A program made the position numbers and the translations under genes. From positions 1 through 5,869 of the forward strand of contig JAISTN010000324.1 of assembly GCA_031272565.1 (NCBI GenBank): DNA of 5,869 nt, given 5' to 3'. Under the pieces are notes generated by a model. That model saw only the letters and a program-made list of their open reading frames with translations. It was not told the DNA's origin and did not search any database. Below are positions 1 through 5,409 of this stretch, piece by piece (the first letter of the stretch is position 1; every line of letters starts with the position of its first letter). This DNA is from Bifidobacteriaceae bacterium (GTDB lineage: Bacteria; Actinomycetota; Actinomycetes; Actinomycetales; WQXJ01).

Positions 1-927
1 GCCTACGCCTCGCGGGTGGTTGGCCAAGACGGCCTGAGGTGGTCACTGCTGATCGGGCTGATGGCCGGCGGCCACGTGCTGATCGAATCAGTGCCTGGCC
101 TGGCCAAAACCACAGCCGCCCGGACCCTGGCCAGCGCCGTGTCAGGCACCTTCCACCGCATCCAGTGCACGCCTGACCTGCTGCCCAGCGACATTGTTGG
201 CACCCAGGTCTACGACGCCGCCAACGCCACCTTCCGCACCGAGTTTGGGCCAATCGGCGCCAACTTTGTGCTGATGGATGAGATCAACCGGGCCAACGCC
301 AAGACGCAGTCCGCCATGCTGGAGGCGATGCAGGAACGCCAGGTGACCATCGCCGGGGAGATCCACCGCCTGCCGGAACCGTTCATCGTCTTGGCCACCC
401 AGAACCCGATCGAACAAGAGGGCACCTACGAACTGCCAGAGGCCCAACTGGACCGCTTCCTGCTCAAAGAGATCTTGACCTACCCGGACCTGGAACAGGA
501 GATCCAGATCATGGACCAGGTCGAGGGCGGCAACTACGGCAACCCGGACGACCTGAAAACGGGGGTGACGCCGGAACACATCCTGGTACTGCAGGGCTAC
601 GCCAAGCGGGTCTATGTCGACAAGGCCGTCAAGGACTACATCGCGCGGATTGTCTACGCCACCCGGCACGCCACCCAGATTCTGGGGCAGCAACTGGGCC
701 GCTACGTCGAATACGGCGCCAGCCCCAGGGCCTCGTTGGCCTTCTTGACCGCCGGCCGGGCCTTGGCCCTGATGGTAGGGCGCAGCTACGTGGTGCCGGA
801 CGATGTCGCGTTCTTGGCTCACACGGTGTTGCGCCACCGGCTGATCTTGACCTATGAGGCGGTGGCGGATTCGGTCAAGCCGGAGACCATCATCGACGCC
901 GTCTTTGCTGCCACCCGGACGCCCTAG
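1..927 (+). CDS. MoxR-family AAA+ ATPase, 5' end cut by the window edge
   Basis: This is a cytosolic MoxR-type AAA+ ATPase, a family thought to remodel or activate VWA-containing partner proteins by ATP hydrolysis. The frame is open from the first base, and the codons before GTG16 (reading AYASR) continue into the usual VVGQD start of the AAA module. The true start is therefore probably upstream, and GTG16 is only the first possible start inside the window. Numbering from GTG16, visible motifs are Walker A VPGLAKTT (26-33), the MoxR signature RIQCTPDLLPSDIVGT (48-63), Walker B with VLMDEINRA (85-93), sensor 1 ATQNP (127-131), the arginine-finger region LDRFL (145-149) and sensor 2 GASPR (234-238). 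C51 sits where Phe is usual in the RIQFTPD motif. The 308 visible codons fall slightly short of the usual family length of about 320-350. The DUF58 gene follows 23 nt downstream. The family call is very secure; the substrate is unknown. Confidence 0.96.
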   Translation, partial: AYASRVVGQDGLRWSLLIGLMAGGHVLIESVPGLAKTTAARTLASAVSGTFHRIQCTPDLLPSDIVGTQVYDAANATFRTEFGPIGANFVLMDEINRANAKTQSAMLEAMQERQVTIAGEIHRLPEPFIVLATQNPIEQEGTYELPEAQLDRFLLKEILTYPDLEQEIQIMDQVEGGNYGNPDDLKTGVTPEHILVLQGYAKRVYVDKAVKDYIARIVYATRHATQILGQQLGRYVEYGASPRASLAFLTAGRALALMVGRSYVVPDDVAFLAHTVLRHRLILTYEAVADSVKPETIIDAVFAATRTP

Positions 928-950
928 CGACCCGCCGTCACCGCGCCATC

Positions 951-1835
951 ATGCACGCCAGCCACCTGGACCAGGTTCATGCCAAGATCAACTTGCATGC
1001 CCACCGCCGGGTCCGCAGCGTGCTGGACGGCAACTATTCGTCGATTTTCAAGGGCCGCTCCATGGAGTTCGAGGACCTGCGGGAGTACGCCCAGGGCGAT
1101 GATGTGGGCGACATCGACTGGAAGGCCACGGCCCGCAGCGGCAAAGTCTTGGTCCGCCGCTACATTGCCGAACGCAAGAACAACGTCACCCTGCTGGTCA
1201 ACACTGGTCGCTCAATGGCGGCCACCGCCCCGGACGGGTCGCCCAAGTCCAGCTTGGCCCTGATGGCCGCCGGGCTGTTTGGCCTGCTGGTGTTGCGCCA
1301 CCGCGACCTGATGGGCCTGACGTGGGGCGACCAGAAGGGCTGCCACCTGCTGCCACCCAAGGGCGCCCGCGGGCACGTCGAGTTGATTCTGAACACCATC
1401 GCCAAGGCGGCCACGGCCCAGGCGGCACCGGCCGACTTGAGCGGGTTGCTGGCCTACGCCGGCCAGGCGGTGCGCAAACGCGGCATCGTGGTCTTGATCA
1501 CCGACGATGCCGACCTGGATCCAGCCGGGTTCGCGGCCCTCAAGCGGCTGCACTTGCAGCACGAAGTGCTGATGGTGTCGATAGCGGACATGGAGCCGTC
1601 CGCTGCCACCGCCCGGTCGCCACTCGACATCGAAACGGGGGTCTTGATTCCCGATGCCGTCCGCCGCCACCCGGCCGTGGTGGCGGAACAGGCCGCCATC
1701 CGGGCCCGGAAGCGGGCCGCCCTGACCCGCTCGCTGGGCACTTTGGGCATCGCGGAGGGCCGCGTCGAAGCCGAAGCCACCATGGTTCACACCATGATTG
1801 GCCTGTTCGAAAGGCACCAGCATGTGGGGCGGTAG
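951..1835 (+). CDS. DUF58 domain protein, soluble partner of MoxR
   Basis: This 294-residue protein has the DUF58 core and no membrane segment, so it is predicted to be cytosolic. DUF58 proteins are encoded next to MoxR ATPases and carry a VWA-like fold; their biochemical role is poorly defined. The diagnostic block runs from S30 to R75: SIFKGRSMEFEDLREY, then GDDVGDIDWKATAR (49-62), then RRYIAER (69-75). It is followed by the beta strand VTLLV and the metal-site position. That position reads N84-T-G86-R-S88-M instead of the usual Asp-x-Ser/Gly-x-Ser, so the leading metal-binding Asp is replaced by Asn (codon AAC at 1200-1202). ATG951 was chosen because it places the N-terminus just before the conserved HAKINLHAHRRVRSVLDG stretch. 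I see no convincing Shine-Dalgarno site in the 23 nt after MoxR, so translation may depend on coupling or a weak site. The length is typical of the soluble subgroup. Confidence 0.93.
   Translation: MHASHLDQVHAKINLHAHRRVRSVLDGNYSSIFKGRSMEFEDLREYAQGDDVGDIDWKATARSGKVLVRRYIAERKNNVTLLVNTGRSMAATAPDGSPKSSLALMAAGLFGLLVLRHRDLMGLTWGDQKGCHLLPPKGARGHVELILNTIAKAATAQAAPADLSGLLAYAGQAVRKRGIVVLITDDADLDPAGFAALKRLHLQHEVLMVSIADMEPSAATARSPLDIETGVLIPDAVRRHPAVVAEQAAIRARKRAALTRSLGTLGIAEGRVEAEATMVHTMIGLFERHQHVGR
1810..1814 (+). promoter_or_regulatory. Possible Shine-Dalgarno site for the mini-ORF
   Basis: AAAGG lies 7 nt upstream of ATG1822, within the DUF58 coding region. Spacing and sequence suit ribosome binding, but the match is short and could be chance. 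Confidence 0.25.
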
Positions 1836-1941
1836 CGGGGCCCGGGGCGGCAGCGCGGCGGGCAGTGGCCACCGCCCCAGCCACCGACACTTCGGCCACC
1901 GCCATGGCCGTTGGCGGCCCGGCCAAGGGGGTGCTTCATGA
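1822..1941 (+). CDS. Possible 39-codon mini-ORF bridging DUF58 and the next gene
   Basis: A short frame opens at ATG1822, inside the end of the DUF58 gene (14-nt overlap), and closes at TGA 1939-1941, which overlaps the ATG of the next gene as ATGA. An AAAGG Shine-Dalgarno-like site (1810-1814) lies 7 nt before the ATG. The predicted peptide is rich in Gly, His, Arg and Ser, starts MWGGSGARGG and ends GQGGAS. It has no hydrophobic segment and no recognised domain. Its layout copies the ATGA coupling seen further down the operon, so it could be a coupling leader that carries ribosomes across the gap, or a small protein. Against this, its composition is what random G+C-rich DNA tends to encode, and I recognise no homologue. 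This is a weak call. Confidence 0.27.
   Translation: MWGGSGARGGSAAGSGHRPSHRHFGHRHGRWRPGQGGAS
1868..1901 (+). repeat. Three GCCACCG heptamers in the DUF58/third-gene spacer
   Basis: GCCACCG occurs at 1868-1874, 1880-1886 and 1895-1901. The offsets of 12 and 15 nt are multiples of three, so the copies stay in register and give Pro-Pro in one open frame and His-Arg in the mini-ORF frame. They may simply reflect a low-complexity G+C-rich spacer; no function can be read from them. Confidence 0.4.
1925..1933 (+). promoter_or_regulatory. Strong Shine-Dalgarno site that sets the start of the third gene
   Basis: AAGGGGGTG differs at one base from the consensus AAGGAGGTG. The AAGGGGG part (1925-1931) ends 6 nt before ATG1938. 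It decides ATG1938 over the in-frame TTG at 1911, which has no comparable site. The last part of this element belongs to a 16-nt block repeated before the TPR gene. Confidence 0.7.
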
Positions 1942-2453
1942 CCCCCACGCCGGCGCCGGTTCCCAGCCAGTCGGTCAACCCGGACTTCATCTTGGCGCCC
2001 GTCGGCTACGCCGCCTGGTGGCTGTGGCTGGCCGGCGCCCTGGCGCTGGGCGCCGTCGCCGTGGTGCTGGTGCCCTGGCTGGTGCGCCGCCTCCGGCGGG
2101 CCAGGGCGGCCCGGCCGGTCCGGGTGCCGGTGCCGCGGCCACCGTCCGCAGGCGACATCGCCGTCTGGGCGCTGCGCCGCCTGGACCAGATCGAACAGGA
2201 ACACGCCGCCGGTCAGCTCTCCAGCCGCCGGGCGCAGCAGGCGATTTCCCAGGTGGTACGCGAATTTGCGTCCTCACGTTTTGGTTTGCCGGCCCACAGC
2301 CTGACCCTGGTGGGGCTGAAGAAGGTCACCACGGTGCCGCTTGGCCAGTTGACCGCCCTGATCGAGGCCCTCTATCCGGGCGAGTTCGGGGCAGAAGGTG
2401 AAGGCGAAGTGGCTGAGGCCGCCCGCCGGGCCAGGCAGGTGGTGTGGTCATGA
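1938..2453 (+). CDS. Small membrane protein with DUF4381-like helical domain
   Basis: This 171-residue protein begins with a Pro/Ser-rich N-terminus (MTPTPAPVPSQS), followed by one hydrophobic segment at about 26-48 (AAWWLWLAGALALGAV onward). A strongly basic patch, RRLRRARAAR (50-59), comes next, which suggests an N-out, C-in topology. The C-terminal two-thirds looks alpha-helical: ALRRLDQIEQEHAAGQLSSR, then a segment with VVREFASSRFGLPAHSLTL. This pattern, with a helical repeat region and a conserved R-x-F-x-x-x-R-F-G stretch, resembles DUF4381 proteins, which sit in MoxR/VWA operons. That assignment rests on pattern and context, not a profile match. The start is ATG1938, supported by a near-consensus Shine-Dalgarno site. 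The gene is 102 nt after DUF58 and in the same reading frame, separated only by the TAG at 1833. Its TGA overlaps the next start as ATGA. It could act as a membrane-side bridge between cytosolic MoxR/DUF58 and the VWA proteins; that is inference. Confidence 0.82.
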   Translation: MTPTPAPVPSQSVNPDFILAPVGYAAWWLWLAGALALGAVAVVLVPWLVRRLRRARAARPVRVPVPRPPSAGDIAVWALRRLDQIEQEHAAGQLSSRRAQQAISQVVREFASSRFGLPAHSLTLVGLKKVTTVPLGQLTALIEALYPGEFGAEGEGEVAEAARRARQVVWS

Positions 2454-3511
2454 CGTTGCAAGCGGGGTGGGCTATCCCGGTGGCGGCCGGCCTGTTGGCG
2501 GTGGCCGCCGTGGTGGGCGTGATCCTGGCTCGGCGCCGGCGCCGTCAGGGCGGCACGGCACTGGCCAACACCAGCCGGTTCCTGGCGTTGCCGGCCTTTG
2601 GCCGCGTGCTGCGCCGCCACGCCGCGACCCAGGTGTTGAGCGGTTTGGCCGTGGCGGTGCTGGCTGTGGGTGCGACCATCGTGGCCGCCCGCCCAGCCGA
2701 ATCGGAAACCATCACGCCGGAAGTCCGCAACCGGGATGTGGTGCTGTGCCTGGACGTGTCCGGCTCCATGATGGAGGTCGACGCGGACCTGATGGAATCC
2801 TTCCAGAACCTGGTCAAGAACTTCGACGGCGAGCGGGTTGGTTTGTCGGTCTTCAACTCGTCATCGGTGACGCTTTTCCCGCTGACGGATGACTACGCCT
2901 TCCTGGAGGAGCAGTTGGGTGAATACGCCCGGCAGTTGGACGCCTACTGGGAGACCTGGGAGATTGACGGTTCGGACGGCGGGTTCGACTTCTCGGGCAC
3001 CCTGATTGGCGAGGAGTACGGCTCGTCGTTGATTGGCGACGGCCTGGCCATGTGCCTGGATTTGTTTGACCGCCAGAACCAGGAGCGGGCCCGGTCGGTG
3101 GTGCTGGCCACCGACAACATGGTGGCCGGGGCGCCCTATCTGACGTTGCCGGAGGCCGCCCAACTGGCCAAGTTGAAGAACGTCCGGATGTACGCCATCG
3201 ACCCGGGCTGGGGCCAGTACTGGGACGGCTGGGACATACCCAGCACGTATGAGATGCCGGAACAGGCCGAACTGCGTGAGGCGGCCGAATCGACCGGCGG
3301 CGAGTACTACACCCTGGATGATGGCGACTCGGTGCGCAAGATCGCCAATTCGATTCTGAGCCAGGAGGCCTCCCTGACCGAAACGACCCCTTACCGGTTG
3401 GTCCACGACCGGGCCGGTTTGGGTACGGCCCTGGCGGCAGTGGGGGCGGCCGGCCTGGTGTTGGTCTCGGCCCTGGCGGCGCTGGGCCGGAGAAGGCGGC
3501 GGTCCGAGTGA
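2450..3511 (+). CDS. BatA-like VWA-domain membrane protein (first of two)
   Basis: This 353-residue protein has two N-terminal hydrophobic segments (about 8-27 and 62-80), a VWA domain (about 95-305) and a C-terminal hydrophobic segment (about 325-345) ending in RRRRRSE. Basic residues 28-32 and the basic tail put those parts inside, so the VWA domain should lie outside the membrane. The MIDAS metal site is intact: D102-V-S104-G-S106-M, Ser193 at the usual Thr position in GSSLIGDGL, and D222 in VLATDN. Two stretches stand out as rich in Trp, Tyr, Asp and Glu: about 157-190 (QLDAYWETWEIDGSDGGFDF in its middle) and 251-272 (DPGWGQYWDGWDIPSTYEMP). They look like insertions in VWA loops and could be partner- or ligand-binding surfaces. 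ATG2450 was chosen over GTG2444 because it forms the ATGA overlap, with AGGTGG (2437-2442) upstream. VWA proteins of this layout are putative MoxR clients or partners. Confidence 0.93.
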   Translation: MTLQAGWAIPVAAGLLAVAAVVGVILARRRRRQGGTALANTSRFLALPAFGRVLRRHAATQVLSGLAVAVLAVGATIVAARPAESETITPEVRNRDVVLCLDVSGSMMEVDADLMESFQNLVKNFDGERVGLSVFNSSSVTLFPLTDDYAFLEEQLGEYARQLDAYWETWEIDGSDGGFDFSGTLIGEEYGSSLIGDGLAMCLDLFDRQNQERARSVVLATDNMVAGAPYLTLPEAAQLAKLKNVRMYAIDPGWGQYWDGWDIPSTYEMPEQAELREAAESTGGEYYTLDDGDSVRKIANSILSQEASLTETTPYRLVHDRAGLGTALAAVGAAGLVLVSALAALGRRRRRSE

Positions 3512-4539
3512 AGTGGCAACCGTTTGTGGCCTGGCCGTGGGTGCTGGTGGCGGCCGTGGTGGGGCTGGCCATCGTTGGCCTGGCCGCCCGGTTGGGCAGC
3601 GGGCGGCGGCGGGTCCGCCTGGCCCACGCCCTGCGCCAGGGGGCAATCGTGGCCGTGGCGGCGCTGATTGTGCTGCAACCGGTGGTTCCCGGCGGCGCTG
3701 CCGAGCGGCAGGAAGCCACGGCGGACATCTTCATCCTGGTGGATATTTCGCCCTCAATGGTGGCGGAAGACTGGGGTGAGGGGCAGCCTCGGCTGGACGG
3801 CGTCAAGGCGGATCTGGAGGCGTTGGCCACCACCTACGCCGGTTCGCGCTTCTGCCTCATCACCTTCGAGGCGACGGGCCGGTTGGCAATGCCCTTGACG
3901 GCCGATGCCGGCGCGCTGCTGGCCGCGGCCGACACGTTGGTGCCGGTGGTGACCGACTACGCCTCCGGCAGTTCGATCGATTCGGGTTTGACCGTCCTGA
4001 AGGAGGCCTTGCAACGGGCCAGCAAGGCCCAGCCGGACAGGACCCGCCTGGTCTACTACCTGGGCGATGGCGAACAGACCCGCAACACCGAGCCGAAGTC
4101 GTTTGGCCAGGTGGCTGACTTGGTCAATGGCGGCGCCGTCTGGGGTTACGGCACGCAGGCCGGCGGGCCCATGCTGGAACGGACGCTCAGCAACCGCGAG
4201 GACGGCTACATCGCGGACCCGGCCAACCCGGAGGCCAAGGCGCTGTCCCACATTGATGAGGACAATCTGCGGGCCATTGCCGAAGACCTAGGGGTGGAGT
4301 ATCACCTGCGCCAGGCGGGCAGCGGCATCGGCGACGCGGTTTGGCAAGGCGAGATTCAGTGGCAGGACAGTGACCAGGCAGAAGAAGGTACCGGCCGGTC
4401 GCTGGCCTGGATCCTGGCCTGGCTGCTGCTGGTGCTGACGGCCTGGGAGGTGGCCGTCCACCTGGGGGCCCTGGAGTCTCTGCGGGCCGCCTTCAGCGCC
4501 AGCCGGACGGCCAAGAAGGCGACGGGGGGTGCTTCATGA
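3508..4539 (+). CDS. BatB-like VWA-domain membrane protein (second of two)
   Basis: This 343-residue protein has the same layout as its upstream neighbour: hydrophobic segments at about 10-27 and 44-60, a VWA domain (about 72-290) and a hydrophobic segment at about 299-318 with a short basic tail. RRRVR (33-37) between the first two segments places the VWA domain outside. The MIDAS site is D79-I-S81-P-S83-M, Ser155 at the usual Thr position in GSSIDSGL, and D187 in YLGDGEQT. This makes it a probably functional metal-binding paralogue of the first VWA protein, though the two are clearly diverged and this one lacks the aromatic insertions. The start is GTG3508, overlapping the upstream stop as GTGA, with GAAGG (3492-3496) 11 nt upstream. 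The gene ends with the GGAS codons and an ATGA overlap with the TPR gene. The pair may form a hetero-oligomer at the outer membrane face; that is inference from BatA/BatB systems. Confidence 0.93.
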   Translation: MKWQPFVAWPWVLVAAVVGLAIVGLAARLGSGRRRVRLAHALRQGAIVAVAALIVLQPVVPGGAAERQEATADIFILVDISPSMVAEDWGEGQPRLDGVKADLEALATTYAGSRFCLITFEATGRLAMPLTADAGALLAAADTLVPVVTDYASGSSIDSGLTVLKEALQRASKAQPDRTRLVYYLGDGEQTRNTEPKSFGQVADLVNGGAVWGYGTQAGGPMLERTLSNREDGYIADPANPEAKALSHIDEDNLRAIAEDLGVEYHLRQAGSGIGDAVWQGEIQWQDSDQAEEGTGRSLAWILAWLLLVLTAWEVAVHLGALESLRAAFSASRTAKKATGGAS

Positions 4540-4540
4540 C
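4525..4540 (+). repeat. 16-nt start cassette, second copy (first copy at 1927-1942)
   Basis: GGGGGTGCTTCATGAC is identical at 1927-1942 and 4525-4540. In both places it contains the Shine-Dalgarno-like G-run, the ATG start of the following gene and the overlapping TGA of the preceding frame, which reads Gly-Gly-Ala-Ser-stop. CGGCCAAG also precedes both copies at slightly different distances. It works as an initiation and coupling element in this copy; the common origin of the two is inference. Confidence 0.75.
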
Positions 4541-5312
4541 GCGGCGACGCTGGCAGGGCCGGCTGATCAGGCTGCTCAGATGGGTGATCTGTGGTCTGCT
4601 GGTGGTGGCGGCCGGTTGGCTGGTGGAAGTCCACACGGTGGTGAACCTGGGGTTGGGCAAGTACCAGGCGGGGGAGTGGGAGGCCGCCCGGACGCGCTTC
4701 TTGGTGGCGGACCGCGTGTCGCCGTTTGAGCGTTTCAAGCCGGCCTTTGGCGACGGCACGTCCATGTTGGCGGCCGGCCACCCCGGCGATGCCGAGATCC
4801 GGCTGCGCGAGGCCCTCACGCGGGTGGGCACCGGCGACAACAACAACCAGTGCTTGGTGCGGGTCAACCTCTCATACGCCATCGAGTTGCAGGGCGACAA
4901 GGCCCGCACGGACGCCTTGTACACCTACGCCATTGAGCGTTTCACGGAGGCGCTGGCGCTGCTGGAAGACGAAAACTGCGCCGCCCGGGCGGTGGAGCCG
5001 GAAACCACCCGGAAGGCGGCGGCGGCCGCGATTGAGCGCCTGAAGCAGAAGCTGGAACAGACTCAGCAGGAAGAACAACAGCAGGGCGAGGGCCAAGAAG
5101 GCCAAGAAGGCCAAGAGGGCCAGGAGGGCCAGGAGGGCCAGGAAGGCCAAGACGAGGACGAAGAAGGCGAATCAGAGACGGGCGATCCGACCTTGGATAA
5201 GGCCCTGGAAAAGCTGCGGGAACAGACTGAACAGGGCCAGCAGGAAAGGGGCGACAACCAGGCGCACTTGGACCAGCGCTCCAAGACCGATCCGGACCAG
5301 CCGATCTGGTGA
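4536..5312 (+). CDS. Membrane-anchored TPR-like protein with GQE repeat, BatC-like
   Basis: This 258-residue protein starts with a basic N-terminus (MTRRRWQGRLIRLLR) and one hydrophobic anchor at about 16-32, predicting an N-in, C-out topology. Residues about 37-150 look like degenerate TPR helices, with typical spacing in LGKYQAGEWEAARTRF, then GHPGDAEIRLREAL, then VRVNLSYAIELQGDK. A charged helix with coiled-coil character follows (about 155-185, IERLKQKLEQTQQEEQQQ). Next come seven Gly-Gln-Glu/Asp triplets (186-206), an acidic patch DEDEEGESE, and a C-terminal helix ending in DPDQPIW. TPR proteins follow VWA genes in Bat-type operons (BatC) and are thought to scaffold VWA complexes; the function here is inferred from that context. 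ATG4536 overlaps the preceding TGA. The gene ends the cluster, with the dehydrogenase starting 97 nt later. TPR assignment is moderate because the repeats are divergent. Confidence 0.85.
   Translation: MTRRRWQGRLIRLLRWVICGLLVVAAGWLVEVHTVVNLGLGKYQAGEWEAARTRFLVADRVSPFERFKPAFGDGTSMLAAGHPGDAEIRLREALTRVGTGDNNNQCLVRVNLSYAIELQGDKARTDALYTYAIERFTEALALLEDENCAARAVEPETTRKAAAAAIERLKQKLEQTQQEEQQQGEGQEGQEGQEGQEGQEGQEGQDEDEEGESETGDPTLDKALEKLREQTEQGQQERGDNQAHLDQRSKTDPDQPIW
5091..5153 (+). repeat. Seven in-frame 9-bp repeats coding Gly-Gln-Glu
   Basis: Seven units of consensus GGCCARGAR start at 5091, 5100, 5109, 5118, 5127, 5136 and 5145. They encode GQE six times and then GQD. Differences between units are nearly all synonymous (CAA/CAG, GAA/GAG), with blocks of identical neighbours that suggest local duplication. 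Such arrays can change length by slippage in whole codons without breaking the frame. The product would be a flexible, hydrophilic, negatively charged linker. Confidence 0.93.
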
Positions 5313-5328
5313 CCGGTCCCGGCCGGTT
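5311..5328 (+). terminator. Weak hairpin just after the TPR gene, possible terminator
   Basis: ACCGG (5312-5316) pairs with CCGGT (5323-5327) around a 6-nt loop, and a G-T wobble adds one pair. The stem overlaps the TGA stop. No T-run follows (TTGTGGGG), so it does not fit a standard factor-independent terminator. It is the only inverted repeat I could support between the cluster and the dehydrogenase. Confidence 0.2.
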
Positions 5329-5396
5329 GTGGGGCAGAATGGTACAAAGACCAATCCCCGGCCCCGGCCCCGCAGCCCCGCGCCTGGCCAATCAAA
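5329..5396 (+). other. Spacer between the MoxR/VWA cluster and the dehydrogenase
   Basis: This stretch holds no ORF of note. A promoter for the dehydrogenase would be expected here, but I found no convincing -35/-10 pair at proper spacing. TACAAA (5343-5348) is a possible -10-like hexamer without a matching -35. The C-rich run from 5355 to about 5380 is low in complexity. Confidence 0.5.
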
Positions 5397-5401
5397 GGAA
5401 G
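5394..5401 (+). promoter_or_regulatory. Shine-Dalgarno site of the dehydrogenase
   Basis: AAAGGAAG ends 8 nt before ATG5410, with the AGGA core 10 nt away. This fixes the start and shows that the gene initiates independently of the upstream cluster. Confidence 0.8.
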
Positions 5402-5409
5402 AGCCAACC

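Noticed and set aside
142..837. Long minus-strand ORF opposite the MoxR gene (231 codons)
   Set aside because: It lies wholly antisense to a strongly motif-supported ATPase. The translation is low in complexity with no domain, and open antisense frames are expected at this G+C content.
1911..1937. TTG1911 as the start of the third gene
   Set aside because: ATG1938 has a near-consensus ribosome site at good spacing and the ATGA overlap with the mini-ORF. The TTG has neither.
1212..2204. 330-codon minus-strand ORF across DUF58 and the third gene
   Set aside because: The product is rich in Arg, Pro, Gly and His with no recognisable fold, and it overlaps two supported genes on the other strand. 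It is a composition artefact.
1322..2401. 359-codon plus-strand ORF in another frame over DUF58 and the third gene
   Set aside because: It overlaps the conserved coding frames, and its product is Gly/Arg/Pro/Ala-rich with no motif. The DUF58 frame explains the region.
2853..3833. 326-codon minus-strand ORF across the two VWA genes
   Set aside because: The sequence is Arg/Pro/Ser-rich and domainless, antisense to both VWA proteins, and crosses their junction without regard to it.
2450..4539. Magnesium chelatase (BchD/ChlD-I) type complex
   Set aside because: The VWA proteins have three membrane segments and no AAA+ domain, and the ATPase carries the MoxR signature rather than chelatase insertions. 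The DUF58 neighbour also points to the MoxR/Bat type.
5091..5153. CRISPR-like array
   Set aside because: The 9-bp units are contiguous and in frame without spacers. They are a protein-coding tandem repeat.
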